Source: CAYUNA01 sp047629355 (GTDB taxonomy: Bacteria; Bacteroidota; Bacteroidia; Chitinophagales; Saprospiraceae). Taken from it: 5,719 bases of DNA. Shown here piece after piece: positions 1 through 5,556 of the stretch. Both the position numbers and the translations under genes were made by a program. Position 1 is the first letter of the stretch. The number at the start of each line of letters is the position of its first letter. Location of the stretch: contig JBLHWU010000322.1 in the NCBI GenBank assembly GCA_047629355.1, positions 1 to 5,719 on the forward strand, written 5' to 3'. The notes beneath the pieces are model-generated. The model did not search any database. It was given only the letters and a program-made list of their open reading frames with translations, and was not told the DNA's origin.

Positions 1-69
1 CCTTTTCCCTTCTAAAAAACACAAAAAATAGTTCCGTAACGAAGGCTATGCAACGATTTTTTGAATTCT

Positions 70-273
70 TTAGAAGAAAAAATTACGGCGCATTATGGTC
101 CAACTTATTAAATCGTTTTTACTTATACCAAAGAGAAAAATTGTAATCACTTCTTCATCTGTAAATTTAGGGCTATAATTATTGCTCATCCTTTGGTAAT
201 GAAGAGCTAAATCTGTATCATAGCAGTCGCAGATGTGAAAGTAGATTTCGATAAGTTTATCGATATTTCTCAT
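70..273 (-). pseudogene. N-terminal remnant of an IS transposase (DDE type, IS982/IS4-like)
   Basis: This is a 67-residue open frame. Its first ~50 residues (MRNIDKLIEIYFHICDCYD..., then FTDEEVITIFLFGI) resemble the start of DDE transposases common in Bacteroidota, where a short helical region with a 'TDEEVITIYLF' motif precedes the catalytic domain. Such transposases are normally about 250-350 residues, so most of the protein, including every catalytic acidic residue, is missing. Similarity appears to stop after FLFGI (near position 126). The remaining residues (SKNDLISWTIMRRNFFF) look unrelated and end at a stop at 70-72. Neither of the other two minus-strand frames resumes a transposase before the window edge. 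A flanking inverted repeat or target duplication could not be identified. The family assignment rests on remembered similarity and is moderate. I read it as a decayed, non-functional IS fragment. Confidence 0.5.
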
Positions 274-368
274 ATATTCTATTTTTTTGGGTTCGTACCT
301 TTAAAATAGAAAAAACTACTTTTCTCATCTGTTTTATATATAACAGAAACTTGTATATTTATTTTATC

Positions 369-383
369 AATAATAATAATAAT
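369..383. repeat. (AAT)5 trinucleotide repeat
   Basis: Five perfect AAT units lie in a gene-free, very AT-rich stretch between the transposase remnant and the lipoprotein gene. Nothing links it to a promoter or coding frame. It is probably simple-sequence drift. Confidence 0.7.
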
Positions 384-491
384 AAAGTAAATTATTATGT
401 GTGTAAGTCGTTGAATAACTTATATACACATATTTACTAATTATTTAATTGGCAACATGACAAAAGATAACTAACTGATAATCAATATGTT

Positions 492-842
492 TCAACTTTT
501 AGTTGGCATTGTTAAGATAACAGACTCAATATTTTTGTCTATCACAACTGCTGCTTCAAAAATGCCGTCTGTATTAATCATCCCAGAAGTCAATGCAATC
601 AACTCCTCGCCTTTTTGTAAGTTTAGCTTGACAGGTACATTAGTCATCGCGTTTCCTTGGTTGTCTACCGCCGAAATTTTAAAAGAAACTTCTTCTGTCG
701 TAGCGAAATCGAAGTCTACTGGAATGTTTAAGTCTACTAAATTCCACGGTTGATTCGTTGTAATTTCGTTCTCCGCAGGAATGTCAATTGGGTTACAGGC
801 CATCACAAACAAGCCTATGCATGATAAAAATAGATTTTTCAT
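492..842 (-). CDS. Short secreted lipoprotein resembling the N-terminal module of LruC-domain proteins
   Basis: A 116-residue protein. Residues 1-15 form a signal peptide with a lipobox (VMAC, lipidated Cys16), so the mature product should be a lipoprotein anchored to a membrane, probably the outer one. After a short linker, residues ~38-110 (NIPVDFDFATTEEVSFKISA, then VDNQGNAMTNVPVKLNL, then a TDGIFEAAVVID strand) match the pattern of an Ig-like/carboxypeptidase-regulatory-like beta module. From memory, Bacteroidota LruC-domain proteins begin this way: lipobox, 'P.dFdF.Tt..v...i...D..g.p...vpv', then 'T..dG.f...i.lp'. Those proteins usually run to several hundred residues. This one stops at a TGA (492-494) just where the next segment would start, and no continuation is visible in the other frames. 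It is either a genuine one-module lipoprotein or the front of a truncated gene. The first ATG follows a plausible promoter at 891-920. Its function is unknown. Confidence 0.65.
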   Translation of the reverse strand: MKNLFLSCIGLFVMACNPIDIPAENEITTNQPWNLVDLNIPVDFDFATTEEVSFKISAVDNQGNAMTNVPVKLNLQKGEELIALTSGMINTDGIFEAAVVIDKNIESVILTMPTKS

Positions 843-890
843 TAATATGAAATTTAAGAGTTAGTTTTTTCTGTATACTAAGTACTTGGG

Positions 891-920
891 CATAAGTAAT
901 CGAAGAATCAAAGAATCAAA
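891..920 (-). promoter_or_regulatory. Candidate Bacteroidota-type promoter for the lipoprotein gene
   Basis: Reading the minus strand, TACTTATG (898-891) matches the Bacteroidota -7 element TAnnTTTG at all but one fixed position. A TTTG (920-917) lies 18 nt upstream, a suitable distance for the -33 element. Transcription would begin near 884 and give a leader of roughly 40 nt before the lipoprotein ATG. The -33 box lies inside the 8-bp tandem repeat. This is a motif match only. Confidence 0.4.
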
Positions 921-925
921 GAAGT
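903..925. repeat. Short tandem repeat, unit AAGAATCA
   Basis: Two perfect 8-bp units (903-910 and 911-918) are followed by a degenerate third (AAGAAGT). The array overlaps the upstream half of the candidate lipoprotein promoter. Each unit supplies a TTTG on the minus strand. Confidence 0.65.
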
Positions 926-961
926 AAGATTTTTTCGTTAGTTTTCTCTAAAAAAATCTTA
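925..961. repeat. 11-bp AT-rich inverted repeat
   Basis: TAAGATTTTTT (925-935) and AAAAAATCTTA (951-961) are perfect reverse complements around a 15-nt loop. With only one G-C pair per arm, it would be a weak RNA hairpin. It lies immediately left of the larger palindromic element and upstream of the lipoprotein promoter. It could help stop readthrough from the sugar transferase operon or be a protein site; neither is demonstrated. Confidence 0.5.
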
Positions 962-970
962 GACAATCCC

Positions 971-1139
971 TTTAAGAAGGTACCACTAAATAATCGACAC
1001 TTTTCGACAGGACTATTTTCCATTTAAAAAACTTAAAAATGCCTTCAACAGAAGGACTATTAAAGGATTTTTTAAATTTCTTAAACAAAAAATATCGGCT
1101 GTCAAAAGTGTCGATTATTTAAGGTCACCTACTTATTAA
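971..1139. mobile_element. MITE-like or REP-like palindromic element
   Basis: Two long arms are reverse complements. The core TAAATAATCGACACTTTT followed by GACAG occurs inverted at 987-1010 and 1099-1120, with one C inserted in the left copy. With small gaps the similarity extends outwards (AGGT and a TTTAA edge) to about 971 and 1139. The interior also folds on itself: ATTTAAAAAA at 1022-1031 pairs with 1068-1077, and the centre is a CCTTC-AACA-GAAGG hairpin (1042-1055). The whole block is therefore one imperfect palindrome centred near 1050. It has no coding capacity. Small size, long terminal inverted repeats and an intergenic site suit a non-autonomous miniature element or an extragenic palindrome. 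No target-site duplication is obvious, and the arms do not visibly match the flanks of the transposase remnant. Confidence 0.5.
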
Positions 1140-1239
1140 AGTATTTTTTAGCGGAAAATAACGGAAAAAGATACTGCTTAGCGGTTCGATTAATCGTGTC
1201 CAGATACTTAAGTTCCTAGGTATTTTACGTATTTTTTTT

Positions 1240-2013
1240 TTAAACATTTTCCTGCTGAAAAGCAGCCATTGGTGTTTTAAATAAAATAGTTAAATCCATC
1301 AAAAAAGAACCTTGAGTAGCATATTGTACATCCAATAATTTTCTATTTTCCGGTGAAACATCCGCTCGCCCTCGGTCCGTCACTTGCCATAGCCCAGTAA
1401 GACCCGCTGGTGCATTGAATCTTTCGATATATTCATCAGTCGTTAATTTCGTCGCCTCATAAATAGGCAGAGGACGGTTGCCCACAAAAGACATATCTCC
1501 TTTTAAAATATTAAGCAATTGAGGCAATTCGTCGATGCTGGTATTTCTAATAAATTGACCAACTTTCGTAATTCGCGGGTCATCTTTAATTTTAATAAAA
1601 GCATTGGCTTCTGCTGCTGTTGTTGCTTTATTCCAATCTTCCTCACTTACCAAACCCTCATCACCAATCAAAAAATCTTCCTGAAATATGCTTTCTTCAT
1701 TCACTTCTTGAAAGTTGATTGTCTTTGCCGTTTTCCCATATTGATTTTGATCTTTGACCGTTGACAACATAGCATCTGCATTGACATACATTGACCGAAA
1801 CTTATAGAAGTCAAATATTTGATAAAATCGCCCTACCCGCTTTGATTTATAAAAAACAGGACCCGGATTTTCTATTTTAATCGCAATCGCAACTAAGCCT
1901 AAAAATGGACTTAATAAAAGCAATGCCAATAAGGAAAATACGATATCAAAACAACGTTTTATGATAAAGTATTTTGGAAGATTAAAGTTGAATTTATGAT
2001 TATTGAAAGTCAT
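1240..2013 (-). CDS. Undecaprenyl-phosphate sugar-1-phosphate transferase (monotopic PGT, PglC/WbaP C-terminal type)
   Basis: A 257-residue bacterial sugar transferase. This family moves a sugar-1-phosphate from a nucleotide sugar to undecaprenyl phosphate at the inner face of the cytoplasmic membrane, the first committed step of repeat-unit synthesis. Visible signatures in order: basic-aromatic KRCFDI (19-24); a hydrophobic reentrant helix (~22-46) with the Ser-Pro kink at 35-36; KRVG (58-61) and KFRSM (71-75); DDPRITKVGQFIRNTSIDELPQ with the catalytic Asp161-Glu162 pair; GNRPLP (178-183); and PAGLTGLWQV (202-211) with RGR. The four N-terminal membrane helices of WbaP-type enzymes are absent, so it is the short PglC-like form. 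Residues ~80-143 form a long, strongly acidic insert between the FRSM and DPRIT motifs. It lies 61 nt after the response regulator gene, same strand, probably co-transcribed. The start is the only Met in frame downstream of a stop at 2050-2052. Sugar specificity cannot be read. Confidence 0.93.
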   Translation of the reverse strand: MTFNNHKFNFNLPKYFIIKRCFDIVFSLLALLLLSPFLGLVAIAIKIENPGPVFYKSKRVGRFYQIFDFYKFRSMYVNADAMLSTVKDQNQYGKTAKTINFQEVNEESIFQEDFLIGDEGLVSEEDWNKATTAAEANAFIKIKDDPRITKVGQFIRNTSIDELPQLLNILKGDMSFVGNRPLPIYEATKLTTDEYIERFNAPAGLTGLWQVTDRGRADVSPENRKLLDVQYATQGSFLMDLTILFKTPMAAFQQENV

Positions 2014-2074
2014 ATTTTTTATTTTAAAAAATTTCGTGTTTCTAGCTAGTCATTCAAGTAAAAGAATTCAAATT

Positions 2075-2509
2075 TTAATTAGCAAATAGTAATGTTCGCA
2101 CATTTGGAAACAACTCTTTTTTAGTAATTGAATTTTCTTGCTTAGATGTGCCGATTGATTTTTTAATTCTAATTGCCAATTCTTTTGGAATAAACGGTTT
2201 AACAATAAAATCTGCCGCTCCAATTTCTAAAGCATCTAACCGAACATTTTGGTCTTTCGTACCAGACATCGCAATAATTGGAGTCGCCCGATAGATGGTG
2301 TTTTGAAATTGTTTGATAAAGTTAATGCCACTACCATCTGGTAAATTAATGTCTACTATAACAGCATCAAATGACAATTCGGTTGACAATAGGTTGTGAG
2401 CTATAAGCTGTGTCTCCGCCAATACTACGTCATACTCTTTCTTTAAGTAGCTTTTTAAAAACCTTTGCATCATTTTGCAATCCTCTATAATTAATAGTCT
2501 TTTTTTCAT
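2075..2509 (-). CDS. Single-domain response regulator (CheY-like receiver)
   Basis: A 144-residue protein that is almost entirely a receiver domain. The acidic pocket is Glu9-Asp10, the phospho-acceptor is Asp53 (VIVDINLPDGSG), the switch residue is Ser82 (IAMSGT) and the conserved Lys is Lys104 (IVKPF). All key residues are present, so it should accept phosphate from a histidine kinase or phosphotransfer protein. Only about 24 polar residues follow the domain. There is no DNA-binding, GGDEF or enzymatic output domain, so it probably acts by protein contact or as a phosphate relay. No kinase gene is in the window. It is the first gene of a probable operon with the initiating sugar transferase and diverges from the polymerase gene, which suggests a role in controlling polysaccharide output (inference). 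An in-frame stop two codons upstream (2513-2515) fixes the start at this ATG. A TACATTTG promoter element lies 65 bp upstream. Confidence 0.92.
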   Translation of the reverse strand: MKKRLLIIEDCKMMQRFLKSYLKKEYDVVLAETQLIAHNLLSTELSFDAVIVDINLPDGSGINFIKQFQNTIYRATPIIAMSGTKDQNVRLDALEIGAADFIVKPFIPKELAIRIKKSIGTSKQENSITKKELFPNVRTLLFAN

Positions 2510-2574
2510 TACTCAGATTTTTTTATTATTCAAAATATTTTTTTTAGAGGAGCTAAATTTTATAATTGATGATG

Positions 2575-2582
2575 CAAATGTA
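2575..2582 (-). promoter_or_regulatory. Candidate -7 promoter element (TACATTTG) for the response regulator operon
   Basis: On the minus strand, TACATTTG is a perfect match to the Bacteroidota -7 consensus TAnnTTTG. Transcription would start near 2568, leaving a leader of about 58 nt before the response regulator ATG. No TTG is found at the usual -33 spacing, so it may need an activator or use a weak -33. Confidence 0.45.
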
Positions 2583-2634
2583 CCAGCAAGGTTTGTTTCA
2601 CTTATTGCTTTTTCTGATTTTGGTAAGAATTCTC

Positions 2635-2693
2635 CAGTTTTTGGTAAAAAAAAAAACCTTTTCCAAAAAACGAAGAAAACTGACCAAAAAACG
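2635..2693. repeat. Repeated CCAAAAAACG boxes in the divergent promoter region
   Basis: CCAAAAAACGAA occurs twice as a perfect 12-bp direct repeat at 2663-2674 and 2684-2695, start to start exactly 21 bp apart, about two helical turns. A third copy, inverted and 8/10 identical (CAGTTTTTGG), is at 2635-2644, separated from the second by an A-rich run. The boxes lie between the response regulator operon and the polymerase gene, upstream of both candidate promoters, so they are well placed as binding sites for a shared regulator. The A-richness means chance or simple-sequence origin is possible. Confidence 0.45.
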
Positions 2694-2724
2694 AAAAATA
2701 GCGGCTGAGACATTTCTATTACCT

Positions 2725-2732
2725 CATCTTTG
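2725..2732 (+). promoter_or_regulatory. Possible -7 element (CATCTTTG) for the polymerase gene
   Basis: CATCTTTG matches TAnnTTTG except at the first base. A start of transcription near 2739 would leave a leader of only about ten nucleotides before the ATG at 2750. No good -33 element is seen. This is a weak candidate, listed because nothing better lies upstream of the gene. Confidence 0.25.
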
Positions 2733-2749
2733 CACTATAAAAAAAAATC

Positions 2750-4210
2750 ATGCAACAGTTAGCAAATCAAACGGGGGCAGCAATATTGAATCAACCATTA
2801 GCGAAAGCAGTTTTGGTTATCGTTACCTTATTAGTAGGATTGGTTTTTGCAAAATTTGGCTTAGTAGGTGGATTGGTTTTAGTAGGCTTTCCTTCCGTTG
2901 TTGTGTTTTTGTTTTTGTTCTTCAAAAATCCAGAATGGGGAATCATTGCTGCATTTATCATGGGCTTTTTCACCAGTGGAATCCTTCGATATATAAGTGC
3001 TCCATTAGGATTGTTGATTGATATTTTTCTGGTTTTGTGTTGGTTGGTTTTACTCTTAAAAAAAGGAGAGAACAAATGGAAGCCTATTCAAAACGATTTA
3101 ATGTTGATTAGCTTAATTTGGTTTGCTTATGTTATTTTTGAATTAGTCAATCCAGAAATGGTCAGTGCAACGGCCTGGTTTTATTCGATGCGTGCTACTG
3201 GTTTTTATCAAATCCTAACTTTCGGCTTAATTTTCATGCTATGTCGTCACCCAAAATACTTAGACATCTTTATTAAATGGTTAGTCATTTTTTCCATTTT
3301 AGGAACGATTTGGGGACTCAAACAAATGTTAATTGGCACAGACGCTGCCGAAAACGCATGGCTTCATGCAGGGATGAATGCTAAAACGCACATTTTGCAC
3401 GGTGTTTTACGCATCTTTTCTTTTTATAGCGATGCCGGACAATTTGGAGCATCCCAAGCAATGGTTTCTTTAATCTGTGGCATTTTATTTATCAGCCCGA
3501 TTGGAAACAAAAAACGGATTTTCTTTGGCATCGGTTTTTTATTCACTTTCATCGGTTTTGGAATTTCAGGAACAAGAGGCGCCTTGGCAGTTCCTGGTAT
3601 TGGTGCCATTATATATTTATTGGTTAGTCGAAATTTCAAATTACTAAGTATCGGAATGATTTTCGTTATTGGAATGTTCGTCTTTCTAAAATTCACTTTT
3701 GCACTTCAACACGTAGAACAAGTACGCCGAATAAGATCAGCATTAGACCCAAACGACCCGTCGCTTCAGGTTCGATTGCAAAACCAAATCACCTTTGGTA
3801 ATTATCTCCGGTCTCGTCCATTTGGTGGAGGTGTTGGCTCAGTTGGTTACTGGGGCTACCGTTTTAGTCCACATACATTACTGGCGAATACCGCAACAGA
3901 TAGCTACTTTGTAAAAATATGGGCAGAGACTGGAATCGTCGGAATTTCCTTACATTTTATAATGTTTGGCTACATGATTGGCAAAGGCAGTATGATTGTC
4001 TGGCATCTGCGGCACCCAGCACTCAAAGCAAAAATAGCCGCCTTGCTTGCTGGACTTTGCGGTATTTTGATGGCGAGTTATGGCAATCAAGTTTTTTGCC
4101 AAATGCCTACTGCCATTGTCTGTCAAATCGCAATTCCTTTTATTTTTTTAGGACCTCATTTTGAGGAAATACTGTTAAAAGAAGAAAATAAAACTGATAT
4201 TTCATCTTAA
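2750..4210 (+). CDS. Wzy / O-antigen ligase family membrane protein (polysaccharide polymerase or ligase)
   Basis: A 486-residue polytopic inner-membrane protein with roughly ten to twelve hydrophobic segments, the first at ~19-58 and the last around 428-468. It fits the O-antigen ligase/polymerase superfamily (Wzy_C type), which joins undecaprenyl-linked saccharide units on the periplasmic side. Supporting features: RIFSFYSDAGQFG at 221-233; a membrane segment ending in SGTRGAL (273-279), a hallmark of the family; a large hydrophilic, Arg-rich loop at ~320-385 (RRIRSALDP, then PFGGGVGSVG, then ATDSYFVKIWAETGIVG at 381-397), where the catalytic Arg and polar residues normally sit; and a final SYGNQVFCQMP motif. 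Family members combine ligase and polymerase activities that sequence cannot separate. The partner genes for an initiating transferase and a GT2 enzyme favour a polymerase. An in-frame TAA 12 nt upstream (2738-2740) makes this the first possible start. It is divergent from the response regulator operon. Confidence 0.85.
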   Translation: MQQLANQTGAAILNQPLAKAVLVIVTLLVGLVFAKFGLVGGLVLVGFPSVVVFLFLFFKNPEWGIIAAFIMGFFTSGILRYISAPLGLLIDIFLVLCWLVLLLKKGENKWKPIQNDLMLISLIWFAYVIFELVNPEMVSATAWFYSMRATGFYQILTFGLIFMLCRHPKYLDIFIKWLVIFSILGTIWGLKQMLIGTDAAENAWLHAGMNAKTHILHGVLRIFSFYSDAGQFGASQAMVSLICGILFISPIGNKKRIFFGIGFLFTFIGFGISGTRGALAVPGIGAIIYLLVSRNFKLLSIGMIFVIGMFVFLKFTFALQHVEQVRRIRSALDPNDPSLQVRLQNQITFGNYLRSRPFGGGVGSVGYWGYRFSPHTLLANTATDSYFVKIWAETGIVGISLHFIMFGYMIGKGSMIVWHLRHPALKAKIAALLAGLCGILMASYGNQVFCQMPTAIVCQIAIPFIFLGPHFEEILLKEENKTDISS

Positions 4211-4227
4211 ATCTATCTAACTCCCTA

Positions 4228-4256
4228 AGGAATGAGAAATAATAATTCTCATTCCT
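4228..4256 (+). terminator. Hairpin between the polymerase and glycosyltransferase genes
   Basis: AGGAATGAGAA (4228-4238) and TTCTCATTCCT (4246-4256) pair perfectly over 11 bp with a 7-nt loop, beginning 17 nt after the polymerase stop codon. The sequence after the stem (ACCCTCCTTTAATC) is not a strong U-tract. It is therefore a partial terminator, an mRNA-stabilising hairpin or a processing site rather than a clear intrinsic terminator. The glycosyltransferase gene starts about 70 nt further on with no good promoter of its own, so some readthrough is expected. Confidence 0.5.
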
Positions 4257-4327
4257 ACCCTCCTTTAATCAATTTAAATTTATCACTAACTGCTACTGAA
4301 TTACCTCAATAGCGTAATACCTATAAC

Positions 4328-5506
4328 ATGTTTTTAATTAAAGTAATTTCCATTTTAACCATGATTTATTTCGCTTGGGCAGTGGCATATCAGTTGATTT
4401 TTGCAGCTGCATCTAAATTAAAAAGTATTAAAAGCAATCCAGAAACACTTGAAAAAAACTCAAATACAAAAGACCGTTCTTTCGCAGTTATCATTCCTGC
4501 ATACAAAGAAGATGCAGTGATTTTGGAAACAGCACGGGAGGCATTGAATCAAGAATACGATCAAGATTTATTCGAAGTTTTTGTTTTGGCAGACCAGTTG
4601 CGACCTACAACAATGGCTGCGTTGGCTGCTATGCCGATACAATTAATTGACATCCAATTAGAGAAGAGTTCGAAAGCCAAAGCACTTAATTTTTTATTGG
4701 GTCAATTGCCCAATGATGCGTACGATGCAACCGTGATTTTGGATGGAGACAATATTATGCAATCCGATTTTTTACAAATCATGAATCGCAATTTTCAAAA
4801 TGGTGCACAAGCGGTGCAAGGATGTCGGGCTGCAAAAAACGAAGATACTGCAATGGCAATTTTAGATGGTGCAAGTGAGGCAGCCAACAATAACATTTTA
4901 GGACAAGGACCAAATGTTCTAGGGTTATCCGGTCGATTGGCGGGTTCCGGAATGGCATTTGAATTTGGATTGTTTAAAGAAGTGATGAAGGAGATTGATG
5001 CGATTAGCGGTTTTGATAAAGAATTGGAATTACGATTGACCCAACGAGGCGTATTTTTACATTATGATGCGACGGCAGTGATTTTGGATGAAAAAGTAAA
5101 AAGCACTAAAAACTATACCACTCAAAGAGGCCGTTGGTTAGCTGCACAATACCAACATTTTTCAGCATTCATCGGCTTAGCAATTAAGGATTTATTCCGA
5201 CATGGCAATTATGATTTTTTCAATAAAGTAATTCAAATGGCTTTACCTCCACGGTTATTATTGCCTGTATTTTTAGGTATGATGACCGTTGTGAATCTCG
5301 TATTCTCTATGAATCCATTATTTTGGGGAGCGTTGTTTGTTATGAATTTGGTGACTTACTTATTCGCATTACCAGTATCTTTTTGGACAAAGAAAAATTT
5401 GGAAGCGTTTGCTGCTTTGCCGAAAATTTTGATGGCGACTTTTCGTTCATTGTTGTTGATGAAAGAGGCGCGGAAACGTTTTTTACATACAGCGCATGGG
5501 GCTTAA
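4328..5506 (+). CDS. Membrane-anchored family 2 glycosyltransferase (QxxRW type)
   Basis: A 392-residue GT2 enzyme with an N-terminal membrane helix (~3-27), a cytoplasmic GT-A domain (~51-270) and C-terminal hydrophobic segments (~303-353). It should transfer a sugar from a nucleotide donor at the inner face of the membrane. Motifs in order: VIIPAYKED (54-62), Asp89 in VLADQ, KAKALN (116-121), the metal-binding DGD (139-141), SGRLAGSGMAF (201-211), FDKELELRL (229-237) in the position of the catalytic 'ED' motif, and QRGRW (266-270), the Q(Q/R)xRW signature of cellulose/hyaluronan-synthase-like enzymes. The base position appears to be Glu232 rather than Asp; as I recall, 'DKELEL' is usual in a Bacteroidota subgroup. 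It is shorter than true processive synthases, so one-sugar or short-chain transfer for the Wzy pathway is as likely as processive synthesis. An in-frame TAG at 4310-4312 supports this start. It lies 117 nt after the polymerase gene, same strand. Confidence 0.92.
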   Translation: MFLIKVISILTMIYFAWAVAYQLIFAAASKLKSIKSNPETLEKNSNTKDRSFAVIIPAYKEDAVILETAREALNQEYDQDLFEVFVLADQLRPTTMAALAAMPIQLIDIQLEKSSKAKALNFLLGQLPNDAYDATVILDGDNIMQSDFLQIMNRNFQNGAQAVQGCRAAKNEDTAMAILDGASEAANNNILGQGPNVLGLSGRLAGSGMAFEFGLFKEVMKEIDAISGFDKELELRLTQRGVFLHYDATAVILDEKVKSTKNYTTQRGRWLAAQYQHFSAFIGLAIKDLFRHGNYDFFNKVIQMALPPRLLLPVFLGMMTVVNLVFSMNPLFWGALFVMNLVTYLFALPVSFWTKKNLEAFAALPKILMATFRSLLLMKEARKRFLHTAHGA

Positions 5507-5556
5507 TTTAAATTTCTTTGAATTTGAGAAGTGAGACAATTCTAAAACTTTAGAGC

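Larger units (their letters stand above)
843..1239. other. Gene-free region between the lipoprotein and sugar transferase genes
   Basis: Nearly 400 bp with no credible coding frame on either strand. From left to right it holds the probable lipoprotein promoter, an 8-bp tandem repeat, an AT-rich inverted repeat (925-961) and a long palindromic element (971-1139). The rest, 1140-1239, contains short palindromes (CGATTAATCG at 1187-1196, CCTAGG at 1216-1221) but no convincing U-tract terminator for the sugar transferase gene. The run of nine or ten Ts beginning at 1232 on the plus strand overlaps the end of that gene and would read as A on its transcript. Confidence 0.7.

Noticed and set aside
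279..347. Small inverted repeats near the transposase remnant (CTATTTT/AAAATAG, TCTGTT/AACAGA) as IS ends
   Set aside because: Arms are only 6-7 bp in very AT-rich DNA, no matching copy exists on the other side of the remnant and no target duplication is seen.
493..505. CAACT-TTT-AGTTG hairpin at the lipoprotein stop codon as a terminator
   Set aside because: A 5-bp stem with no U-tract on the minus-strand transcript is too weak.
487..753. An 88-residue plus-strand open frame
   Set aside because: It is antisense to the lipoprotein gene, which has a signal peptide, lipobox and recognisable module. The plus-strand translation has no family resemblance.
903..925. Possible CRISPR-like direct repeats
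   Set aside because: The units are 8 bp, contiguous and have no spacers.
2513..2713. A 66-residue minus-strand open frame upstream of the response regulator, ending 3 bp before its start codon (FFVFWSVFFVFWKRFFFLPK-rich)
   Set aside because: It arises from the T/A-rich repeat boxes and homopolymer runs of the divergent promoter region. The internal repeat mirrors the 21-bp DNA repeat, no family is recognisable and it would cover the TACATTTG promoter. A leader peptide cannot be fully excluded.
2566..3021. A 151-residue plus-strand open frame overlapping the start of the polymerase gene
   Set aside because: It lies out of frame with the clear polymerase reading frame and is low complexity in its first third. 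The overlapping frame has membrane segments and family motifs.
4328..5506. Cellulose or hyaluronan synthase
   Set aside because: The QRGRW motif fits, but the protein is short, has few C-terminal membrane helices and no PilZ or partner genes. A general GT2 call is safer.
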